From Angustibacter luteus (lineage in GTDB: Bacteria; Actinomycetota; Actinomycetes; Actinomycetales; Angustibacteraceae), in the NCBI RefSeq assembly GCF_039541115.1, contig NZ_BAABFP010000005.1, forward strand, positions 666,447 through 730,446: 64,000 nucleotides of DNA, read 5' to 3'. The notes below the pieces were generated by a model. It worked only from the letters and a program-made list of their open reading frames with translations. It was not told where the DNA came from and ran no database searches. A program made the translations under genes and the position numbers. Positions 11,040 through 18,208 of this stretch are shown here, in pieces (the first letter of the stretch is position 1; each line of letters begins with the position of its first letter).

Positions 11040-12041
11040 CTAGCGACGACCGCGCACGGCCGCGAGCGAGCGAAGCGCCGTCCGCGCCACCACCACGGGT
11101 GCCGGCGCGGCCGCGCCGCGTTCCGGTCGGGCCGACAGCTCGAGCAGCGCGAAGACGTCCAGGTCGGCGGCCCGCTGAAGCCAGTCGTCGTCGAGTCCAC
11201 CGAGGGTGGCGGTGGACACCGTGCCGTCCTCGTAGATCCCGGTGTGCAGAGCGTCCACCAGGCCGCGTCGGAAGGCCGACCACGAGGCGGCGCCCACCTC
11301 GCCGCTACCGGCGCCGTGATCGGCCGCGCGGAGCAGGTTACCGACGTCCTCGGTCCACTCCCCGCCGTGCGAGAACTCCCAGTCCAGCACGCCGCGCAAC
11401 CGCCCGGTGTTCGGGTCGACGATGAGGTTCTTGCCGTTGAGGTCGCCGTGCACCAGCGACGCCGGACGAGGAGGGCCCATCGCCAGTCGCTGTGCGGCGG
11501 CAGCGACCGCGGCACGAAGCCCGGGCGTGCTTCGCCGGCCGAGCCCGGCAGCAGCCAGGCCCGCTTCGAGGTGCTCGTACCAGGCGATGAGATCGGCCTG
11601 GGACGGCGGCCACTGACTGGTCCGCAGGTCGGCGTCCGCCCACGGGCCGTGGCCCTCCGCCCGCACCTCACGCAACCGGGTCACGAGGCGGGCGCACTGG
11701 CGGCCGAGGGCGTTGGACGCCGGCAGCGGCAGCCCTCGGTCGAGCAGCTGGTCGGCGCGTTTGCCCTCGACCTCACGGGTCACGATGTGCGGCGGCAGGC
11801 CGCCGACCCCACGGGGCTCGGCCGCGAGGATCTTGGGCAGCGGAACCTGACCGGACAGCCGTCGCATCACGGCCAGGTCGAGGACGGCCTGGCTCGGCTT
11901 GCGCAGGTACAGGCGGACGAACGCGGGCTCCCGGAACCAGGTGCCCGCGAAGGTCTCGCCACTGAATCCGCCGGTGGCCACCTGCGGCTCGTGCAGCACC
12001 TTGGCGGCGATGGACAGCGGATCGGACTTCGACACGTGCAC
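11040..12041 (-). CDS. Aminoglycoside phosphotransferase (APH) family kinase-like protein
   Basis: A roughly 333-residue cytosolic protein of the APH/choline kinase fold. It carries the catalytic loop VHGDLNGKNLIVD and the metal-binding LDWEFSHGGEWTEDVGNLL motif. Before these is a typical N-lobe (ATGGFSGETFAGTW, then a FVRLYLRKP strand). Such proteins phosphorylate small hydroxyl compounds; resistance to aminoglycosides should not be assumed in this housekeeping setting. The start is uncertain: the frame opens with a TTG at 12083, 9 nt after the upstream stop, while GTGs at 12041 and 12035 give a more usual N-terminus. None has a clear ribosome binding site. Cotranscription with the VWA gene just upstream is likely. 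Confidence 0.8.
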   Translation of the reverse strand: MHVSKSDPLSIAAKVLHEPQVATGGFSGETFAGTWFREPAFVRLYLRKPSQAVLDLAVMRRLSGQVPLPKILAAEPRGVGGLPPHIVTREVEGKRADQLLDRGLPLPASNALGRQCARLVTRLREVRAEGHGPWADADLRTSQWPPSQADLIAWYEHLEAGLAAAGLGRRSTPGLRAAVAAAAQRLAMGPPRPASLVHGDLNGKNLIVDPNTGRLRGVLDWEFSHGGEWTEDVGNLLRAADHGAGSGEVGAASWSAFRRGLVDALHTGIYEDGTVSTATLGGLDDDWLQRAADLDVFALLELSARPERGAAAPAPVVVARTALRSLAAVRGRR

Positions 12042-12091
12042 ATCGCAGCACAGGCTGCGTCCGTTGTCAGCGGGCGCGCCCAAGTGGTGGG

Positions 12092-13900
12092 CTATTCAGA
12101 CAGCGTGGCGAGCAGAACGCGCTCGATGTCCGCCGGGCTGGCCGCGATGAAGCTCTGGCCACCGGTGGCCTTCGCGATGGCGGACAGCGACGCCGCGTCC
12201 GCCTGCGCTCCGTACGCCACCGTGAACACCCGCACCGGCTTGTCGGCGTTCTGCTCCTTCTTGAGCGTCGACACCAGCGCCTTCAGCGAGACGCTGCCCG
12301 GGTCGTCGTTCCTGCCGTCGCTCAGCACCACCACGACGTTCTGGTCGGCCCGCCACTTGCTGCGGACCTCGCGGACCGCGGCCAGGGTCGTGTCGTAGAG
12401 ACCGGTGTCACCGCGGGCGGTCAGGTGCGAGATGCCACTGCGCACGGCGTCGCGGCGGGTCCCCCCGCCGACGGCGTCGCTGGCGGCGCCGAGCGGGACG
12501 ACGACGCGGTAGTCCTTGCTGCCGCTCAGGTGCCGGGAGAACTCCCAGAGCCCGATCGACGAACGGTCCGACGTCGAGACGATCGCCGAGGTCAGCGCCT
12601 TCTGCGCGAGCTGGAGGCGGGTCAGGCCCAGCTTGGGCACGGCCTGCTTCATGGACCCCGAGACGTCCACGGCCAGCAGCACCGAGCCGGTGCGCTCCAA
12701 CGCCGACCAGGACTGCAGGGCCTTGGAGATGGACTGCAGGGTGGGCTGGGACAGCTCCAGGGTCGCCGGCTTGACCTCGTGCGCGGTATCGCCGGCGCCG
12801 ACCGTCGCCGGCCCGGTCTCGGTGCCGGAGTCGCCGTTCGGGATGCGCCAGCCGTCCGCCGCGAAGGCCCGGTTGCCGTCCGTGGAGGTCAGGAACTGGC
12901 GGAACGACTCAGCAGCCGTCATGGCGCGGGCGCGGTCCAGGGAGGTGCCGTACAGCGGCAGGTACCCCACCTTGGCCGCCGCACCGCTCACCCCGACGGT
13001 GACGGGGGCCAGCTTCTCTCGCGGGCCGCTGGCGTTGAAGGCCCGCACCTCGCGCTCGGTGGAGGGCGTGATGATCGATGCCTTGAGCGCCTCGTCGGAG
13101 CTCAGCTGGGGGTCCGCCAGGGGCTCCAGGGCCTTCGACTCGTCCAGGTCCAGGTTCGTCAGGGCGTTCTGCACGCGCAGCATGCCGACCCGCAGCTGGT
13201 CCGCGTTCGTGCCCGCACCGAGCTTGGCGAACAGGGTCATCAGACCGTCCAGCCCCGCAGTCGACTTCTGCGGGTCCTGCCAGGCGACCCTTACGCGACC
13301 CCACTCCGGGTGACCGAACTTGCCCCAGCCGGCCGGGTCCTGGGCGAGGGCGACGAGCTGGTCGAGCTCAGCCTGACGCTTGGGCCAGCCCAACGACTTC
13401 GCCATCGGCTCCGGCATCGCCGCGACCACCGGGGAGCTGGCCAGCACGCTGAACACGTCCGGCAGCAGGCGGTCGACCTCGGGGCGGCGGGACAGCACCT
13501 TGGCCCAGGTCGCCGACTCGGGCACCCAGACGTCGAAGCCGGGGTCGCGGCGCAGCGAGGCGGCCGAGACGAGCGCCGCGTTCACCTTCGGCACGTCCAT
13601 GGCGACGACGTCCACACTCACGCACGCGTCGCCCACCTGGGGCTTGGTCTGCTCGAACGCACGCGCCTCCTGCTGCACCGCATCCGCCACCGAGGACGAA
13701 GCGGCGACGCGCAGCGTCACCGGGCTGCCGGAACAGGACACGGCGCCACGCGCCTGGTAGCCCCACCACGCCAGGCCCGACGTGCCGACCACGATGATCA
13801 ACAGGGTCGCCAGGCCGGCCACGGTCCGCGCCTGGTGGCGGGACTTGCGGGCCCGGTGCCGCGATCGCAGCTGCGCGCGAGTCAGCGTGTCGGTTGTCAT
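12092..13900 (-). CDS. Membrane-anchored protein with periplasmic-binding-like and von Willebrand A domains
   Basis: A 602-residue protein. After a basic N-terminus there is one transmembrane or signal segment (VAGLATLLIIVVGTSGLAWW, about residues 28-47). The middle, about 60-400, looks like an ABC solute-binding domain (VTLRVAASSSVADAVQ; FDVWVPESATWA; FRQFLTSTDGNRAFAADGWRIP). The last ~200 residues are a VWA domain with the MIDAS motif DVSGSM, a later Thr/Asp pair (RGDTGLYDT) and VLSDGRND. The protein probably works outside the membrane and binds a partner through the metal site; its ligand is unknown. The ATG at 13900 follows GAGGGTGG. The phosphotransferase gene follows closely. This architecture is known in actinobacteria but not functionally defined. 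Confidence 0.82.
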   Translation of the reverse strand: MTTDTLTRAQLRSRHRARKSRHQARTVAGLATLLIIVVGTSGLAWWGYQARGAVSCSGSPVTLRVAASSSVADAVQQEARAFEQTKPQVGDACVSVDVVAMDVPKVNAALVSAASLRRDPGFDVWVPESATWAKVLSRRPEVDRLLPDVFSVLASSPVVAAMPEPMAKSLGWPKRQAELDQLVALAQDPAGWGKFGHPEWGRVRVAWQDPQKSTAGLDGLMTLFAKLGAGTNADQLRVGMLRVQNALTNLDLDESKALEPLADPQLSSDEALKASIITPSTEREVRAFNASGPREKLAPVTVGVSGAAAKVGYLPLYGTSLDRARAMTAAESFRQFLTSTDGNRAFAADGWRIPNGDSGTETGPATVGAGDTAHEVKPATLELSQPTLQSISKALQSWSALERTGSVLLAVDVSGSMKQAVPKLGLTRLQLAQKALTSAIVSTSDRSSIGLWEFSRHLSGSKDYRVVVPLGAASDAVGGGTRRDAVRSGISHLTARGDTGLYDTTLAAVREVRSKWRADQNVVVVLSDGRNDDPGSVSLKALVSTLKKEQNADKPVRVFTVAYGAQADAASLSAIAKATGGQSFIAASPADIERVLLATLSE

Positions 13901-14009
13901 GCGTGGTCCACCCTCGTCACATTCGGTGCATGGAACAGGGCCCGCACACGCGCTGGCCCCGAAGGATGGTGACACAGAATCACCGTCTTGAGCAGAGGCC
14001 GGGTGAAAC

Positions 14010-14029
14010 TTGACAATTCCGTAGGTCAA
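14010..14029. promoter_or_regulatory. Back-to-back -35-like elements between divergent genes
   Basis: TTGACA on the plus strand (14010-14015) and TTGACC on the minus strand (14024-14029) form a small dyad in the 195-bp gap between the VWA and methyltransferase genes. No clear -10 boxes were found at the right distances, so this is only a weak suggestion of divergent promoters. Confidence 0.25.
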
Positions 14030-14095
14030 CCGGGTGCGGTCGTGACCCTGTGTAGCCGAACCGGGACCGCTGCGCCGGGGTGCAGGATGGAGCCC

Positions 14096-14902
14096 ATGAC
14101 GGAGGAGTCGGTGACCGAGGCGATGCGCCGCGACGCGGACAGCCACGAGTCAGCCAGCGCGAACCGGTCGTGGTGGGACGCCGAGGCGGCCGACTACTAC
14201 GCCGAGCACGGGAGCTTCCTCGGCGACGGGCGGTTCGTCTGGGGTCCCGAAGGGCTCGACGAGGCGGACGCCGGCCTGCTCGGCGACGTGCGCGGACGCC
14301 GGGTGCTCGAGGTCGGGGCGGGCGCCGGGCAGTGCTCGCGCTGGCTGGCCGCGCAGGGCGCGCAGCCCGTTGCCGTTGACCTGTCCATCGGGATGCTGCG
14401 TCAAGGGGTGCAGATAGACCCGGGCACCGCGGTGCCGATGATCCAGGCGGACGCGTGCGCCCTGCCGTTGGCCGACGCCAGCGTGGACGTCGCGTGCTCG
14501 GCCTACGGGGCGGTGCCGTTCGTGGCCGACGCGGCGGCGCTCATGCGTGAGGTAGCCCGGGTCCTCCGTCCCGGCGGCCGCTGGGTCTTCTCCACGACGC
14601 ACCCGGTGCGCTGGGCACTGCCGGACGACCCGGGTGAGGCCGGGCTCGTCGTCCGGAACTCGTACTTCGACCGCACCCCGTACGTCGAGGAGGGCGAGGA
14701 CGGCCGGGCCGTCTACGTGGAGCACCACCGCACGCTCGGCGACCGGGTCCGTGACCTCGTGGGCGCGGGCTTCGTCCTGGACGACGTGGTGGAGCCTGAG
14801 TGGCCGCAGGGCCACGAGCAGGTCTGGGGCGGCTGGAGCCCCCTCAGGGGCCGCCTGGTGCCCGGCACAACCATCTTCGTGAGCCACCTGCCGACGCGGT
14901 GA
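14096..14902 (+). CDS. Class I SAM-dependent methyltransferase
   Basis: A 268-residue cytosolic methyltransferase. Motif I is LEVGAGAGQCSRWL, followed by the acidic end of beta-2 (AVDLSIGMLRQG), motif II/III with QADACALPLADASVDVACSAYGAVPF and the ARVLRPGGRWVFSTTHP post-III strand. The WWDAEAADYYAEHGSFLGDGRFVWGPEGL N-terminus (split here by its own variable loop) is typical of the actinobacterial ubiE/COQ5-like subgroup. The substrate is not known. The ATG at 14096 has AGGA about 8 nt upstream; another ATG at 14087 is possible. The gene stands alone, divergent from the VWA gene and convergent with the heptad-repeat gene across a strong shared terminator. Confidence 0.87.
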   Translation: MTEESVTEAMRRDADSHESASANRSWWDAEAADYYAEHGSFLGDGRFVWGPEGLDEADAGLLGDVRGRRVLEVGAGAGQCSRWLAAQGAQPVAVDLSIGMLRQGVQIDPGTAVPMIQADACALPLADASVDVACSAYGAVPFVADAAALMREVARVLRPGGRWVFSTTHPVRWALPDDPGEAGLVVRNSYFDRTPYVEEGEDGRAVYVEHHRTLGDRVRDLVGAGFVLDDVVEPEWPQGHEQVWGGWSPLRGRLVPGTTIFVSHLPTR

Positions 14903-14906
14903 ACGC

Positions 14907-14943
14907 CGAAGGGGTGGCCGTCGTGACGACGGCCACCCCTTCG
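14907..14943. terminator. Bidirectional hairpin terminator between convergent genes
   Basis: A perfect 17-bp inverted repeat (14907-14923 with 14927-14943) and a TGA loop lie between the methyltransferase stop at 14902 and the end of the leftward heptad-repeat gene at 14963. It is symmetrical and can serve both strands. Confidence 0.9.
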
Positions 14944-14962
14944 GGTCACTGCTGGTGGAGCG

Positions 14963-17476
14963 TCAGACCAGCTTCTGCCGGATGGCAGCCGCCGCACCGC
15001 CGGCGATGGCGAAGATGGCCAGCGCGCCGAGGCCGCGGCCCCAGTTACGGCTGCTCTCGCCGTCCGCGCCCGCGATCTCGAGGCTGTACGCCGTCTCGCC
15101 GTCCGCGCCCTGCGGTGCGCCGTACGCCATGGACTCCGCCTGGGCGCGCTTGGCACCCGCGTCGATCAGCGCGTACTTCTCGCCGAAGGTCTGGGCGGTG
15201 TCCTTGCCCTTGACGATGAGCACCTTCGTGCCCTCGGTGGACAGCTGCTCTGCACCTTCGGGGATAGCGGTCGAGCCGTCTGCGGCCGTGTCGAGGCCGT
15301 CGGCCAGCTGACCCGATCCGGACGCCGCGTCGCCCAGCCCGCTGGACAGCTTGTTGGCGCCGGCCGAGAGTTGGCCCGCACCGTCACCGAGCTGGCCCGC
15401 ACCCGAGTTGATCTTGCCGAGACCCGCGTTCAGGTCGTCGGCGCCGTTGGCCAGCTTCGCGTTGCCGCCCGCGACGACAGCCGCACCGTCAGCGACCTGG
15501 CCGGCACCGTCCGCGACGTCACCCGCACCCTCGTAGGCCTGGTTCACCACGTCACCGAGCTGGTCGGCAATGGCAGCCACGAGGTCGTTGATGCCCACGC
15601 TGACCAAGCCAGCCGCCTGCTTGAGACCGCACGGATTGGCCGGATTGGTTGGGTTTGTCAGGCTACATGCGGGGTTCGACACCCCAAGCTTGATCAGCGC
15701 AAGACCGCCGAGGATGGTCGCCGAGGTCTGGTTAGACAGCTGCCCAATCCCCTGCTGCACCTGGTCGAGAGTCTCCGCCGCTGCGTTGGTCTGCGCCTGG
15801 AGCCCCCCGGGGTCGGTTGGGCTGAGCACACCCTTGGGCAGCCCGAGGCCATAGACAATGTTGGCGAGATCCACGCAGGTCGCAGGCACCGGGGGGGAAG
15901 GAAGCATGGTCGGCGGCACGACCGGCGGGATGGGAGTGGCAGGATTCTGCGGGCATCCGATGGCCTTGTAGACACTGATGCCGTTATCCACCCAGCCAGC
16001 AATTGGCCCGCCCGGCGCAGCTGCTCCGGACAGCTTTCCGGAGACGATCTGCACGGCATCGGCCGCACCACAGTCATCCGACTTGTCAGCATCGTTGGGG
16101 GTCTGGTCGCAGTGGGCAACGCCGGCAGGACTACGGAGTCCGTAGCGCACACCATTGATCGCACCGAGCAACGTGGTGTCGGCCTGAACCGGCTGCGGCA
16201 CGTCTGACGAGTTCCCGATCTTATTCTGCATCGTCGTCAGGGCGCCCTGGAGCCGCTGGAAGTCTGGGTCGGACTGGATATCCGTGGGCAGCGAGTCGAT
16301 TCCGTCGACGATCAGGCCGAGCCCGTCCGCGAGATCGCCGGCGCCGGCCGCCACCTGGTCACTGCCGTCGGCAAGGCCTGCGGAGCCCTTGGCCAGCAGG
16401 TTCGCCCCGACGGCCAGCTTCGCGGAGCCCGCCTTGGCGGTCTTGGTGCCCTTCACGAGCACGCCCACGCCGGTGTTGAGCTGACTGGCCCCATCGGCCA
16501 GCAGGGCGGCACCAGGTGCGGCGTCGTTGGCCAGGCCGTCGTTGAGCTTGTGCGCACCCGCCTGGAGCTTGATCAGACCCGCGACGAGGGTGTTGGCCCC
16601 GTCACGCAGCTTCAGCAGGTTGGAGTCGATCTGGATCGCGCCGTCGGTGAGCTGCGCACCCGTCGCGGCGCCGCTCTTGTAGCTCTCGGCGCCACCGGAG
16701 AACGAGGGGCTCTCCAGCGGGTTGAGCGGCAGGGCAGAGATCGACGCGGGCGGGATGACGCCGTCGCTGATCCGGGCCGTGTAGCCGAACTCGGCGGTCT
16801 CGGATCCGATGGGCGGGAACAACGTCATGGTGAAGGACAGCTTGGTGCCGCCGTTGCCGTCACCGGCGATGTTGGCCTGCTTGGACGCCACCTCGGTGAA
16901 GTTCGACGGCAGCTGGGTCGACAGCGAGCCCACCATCGGGATCACGACCTGCTCGTCTTTGGTGACCTGCTTGCCCGTTCCGTCGTCGAAGGTGACGGAG
17001 CCGGACTTGCCCGTGGTGTTGGTGACCTTGTAGTTCACCCCGAGATCGCCGCTCTTGCCGACGACGTCGCCGGGCTTCACCGGCTTGCCGTCGAGGGTGT
17101 AGCTCACCTCAACAGTGAGGGGAATGTCCTTGGTGAAGTTGCTGACGCTGCGGAGTCGCTTCTCGCCGTTGACGTCGACGTTGGCAATCATGTTGCCGTC
17201 CTTGACGTCGAAGCCCTTGAAGCCGTCGAGGTTGCGGAGCCCGTCCGTGGAGACGGGGTTGGAGACCTCGACCTTGCCGCTGCCGGTCAGGGCCAGCTGC
17301 TCGTAGACCCGCTTGTCCTTGACCTTGCCGGTCGCGTCGAGGTGAGCCTGGATGGTCTCGGTGTTGGACACCGTGACATCGCTGGCGGCGAGAGCCGGGC
17401 CAGCGCCCAGGACGAGGGCTGCCGGCACGGCGGCCCCCATGAGGGCGAGGCGGAAGGCGGTGCGCTGACGGGTCAC
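14963..17476 (-). CDS. Secreted, membrane-anchored protein with Leu-x-x-Gly heptad repeats and a Cys-rich insert
   Basis: An 837-residue exported protein: Sec signal peptide (cleavage likely after GPALAA), a beta-rich N-terminal domain to about 280, two blocks of Gly/Ala/Leu heptads of the LADGA type (about 297-395 and 648-745), and a C-terminal transmembrane helix (LGALAIFAIAGGAAAAI) with a short basic tail. Heptads of this type also occur in YhgE/Pip surface proteins, but the five-helix YhgE membrane domain is missing. Between the blocks, about residues 400-640, sits a segment with six Cys (456-616) and lower-GC codon use. The role is unknown. The GTG start overlaps the stop of the upstream membrane gene (GTGA), so the two are translationally coupled. 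Confidence 0.8.
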   Translation of the reverse strand: MTRQRTAFRLALMGAAVPAALVLGAGPALAASDVTVSNTETIQAHLDATGKVKDKRVYEQLALTGSGKVEVSNPVSTDGLRNLDGFKGFDVKDGNMIANVDVNGEKRLRSVSNFTKDIPLTVEVSYTLDGKPVKPGDVVGKSGDLGVNYKVTNTTGKSGSVTFDDGTGKQVTKDEQVVIPMVGSLSTQLPSNFTEVASKQANIAGDGNGGTKLSFTMTLFPPIGSETAEFGYTARISDGVIPPASISALPLNPLESPSFSGGAESYKSGAATGAQLTDGAIQIDSNLLKLRDGANTLVAGLIKLQAGAHKLNDGLANDAAPGAALLADGASQLNTGVGVLVKGTKTAKAGSAKLAVGANLLAKGSAGLADGSDQVAAGAGDLADGLGLIVDGIDSLPTDIQSDPDFQRLQGALTTMQNKIGNSSDVPQPVQADTTLLGAINGVRYGLRSPAGVAHCDQTPNDADKSDDCGAADAVQIVSGKLSGAAAPGGPIAGWVDNGISVYKAIGCPQNPATPIPPVVPPTMLPSPPVPATCVDLANIVYGLGLPKGVLSPTDPGGLQAQTNAAAETLDQVQQGIGQLSNQTSATILGGLALIKLGVSNPACSLTNPTNPANPCGLKQAAGLVSVGINDLVAAIADQLGDVVNQAYEGAGDVADGAGQVADGAAVVAGGNAKLANGADDLNAGLGKINSGAGQLGDGAGQLSAGANKLSSGLGDAASGSGQLADGLDTAADGSTAIPEGAEQLSTEGTKVLIVKGKDTAQTFGEKYALIDAGAKRAQAESMAYGAPQGADGETAYSLEIAGADGESSRNWGRGLGALAIFAIAGGAAAAIRQKLV

Positions 17477-18048
17477 AGGCTCTTCTCCGAAACGAGGTCG
17501 TCGTTGGTCGTGGTCGTGCTGGGGGTGTCACGGTGCGAGGCCGACTCGTGCTCGCGGTTGGCCTCCACGGCCGGGCCGAGGAACGCGGTCGCCAGATAGC
17601 CGAGCGCGGCAGCCAGGAGCACCTGCGTCGCGGCCTGGGGCGACTCCGACAGGAACTGGGACGGCGAGTCGGTGTAGGTGGTCTCGTAGGCCCCGACGAT
17701 GGCGGCGACGCCGACGAGCATCGCCCACAGGGGCAGGCGCGTGCCGGACAGCACCGAGACGCCCATGCACAGCAGGATGACGATGAATGCCGCGACCGCA
17801 CGGCCGCCAGCGGTGTCGGGCAGGACGGCGGCGCGCAGTGCGAAGCCGATCCAGGCCGCGGCGAAGCCGACGCCGAAACCGGCGATGCGCTGCCAGGGCA
17901 GGCGGTCCGGCACCAGGCCGATCACGCCGCCGAGGGCCGCTCCGAGCAGCGCCACATGATCCAGATCCCAGCCGAGCAGATGCCCGACCCCGAAGACCAA
18001 AGCTGCCATGACGGCGAGCACGAACCCACCGATGACGTTGTTCCGCAT
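17473..18048 (-). CDS. Small integral membrane protein, function unknown
   Basis: A 191-residue protein with about five hydrophobic segments (for example VIGGFVLAVMAALVFGVGHL and FIVILLCMGVSVLSG) and a hydrophilic C-terminal tail rich in Ser, Thr and Asp. The ATG at 18048 follows GAGGTGG; a longer frame upstream lacks membrane character and was dropped. Its stop overlaps the GTG of the secreted heptad-repeat gene, so the two products are probably made together and may work as partners at the cell envelope. The family was not recognised. Confidence 0.75.
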   Translation of the reverse strand: MRNNVIGGFVLAVMAALVFGVGHLLGWDLDHVALLGAALGGVIGLVPDRLPWQRIAGFGVGFAAAWIGFALRAAVLPDTAGGRAVAAFIVILLCMGVSVLSGTRLPLWAMLVGVAAIVGAYETTYTDSPSQFLSESPQAATQVLLAAALGYLATAFLGPAVEANREHESASHRDTPSTTTTNDDLVSEKSL

Positions 18049-18106
18049 GTCCACCTCTAAGTCGGCCTGCCGTCGTCGGTCCCTCCACAATGAGAGACCA
18101 CGGCTG

Positions 18107-18155
18107 CGAAGTTCTACCACGGAGTAACTTCGGAGGTCACCTACTTGGGCCCAAG
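18107..18155. promoter_or_regulatory. Two dyads in the promoter region of the membrane/heptad-repeat pair
   Basis: CGAAGTT (18107-18113) and AACTTCG (18126-18132) form a perfect 7-bp inverted repeat with 12 nt between, the spacing typical of TetR-family operators. A separate perfect palindrome CTTGGGCCCAAG is at 18144-18155. Both lie between the polA stop and the membrane gene. No adjacent regulator gene was found. Confidence 0.4.
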
Positions 18156-18208
18156 GCCTCGTTACGAAATCGTCACAAGGTCCGCGCGAGCACGACCCAT
18201 GCGTGATT

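Noticed and set aside
15300-16450. Repeat-rich region as a CRISPR or mobile element
   Set aside because: The repeats are coding heptads in a signal-peptide protein; no spacers or terminal repeats are present.
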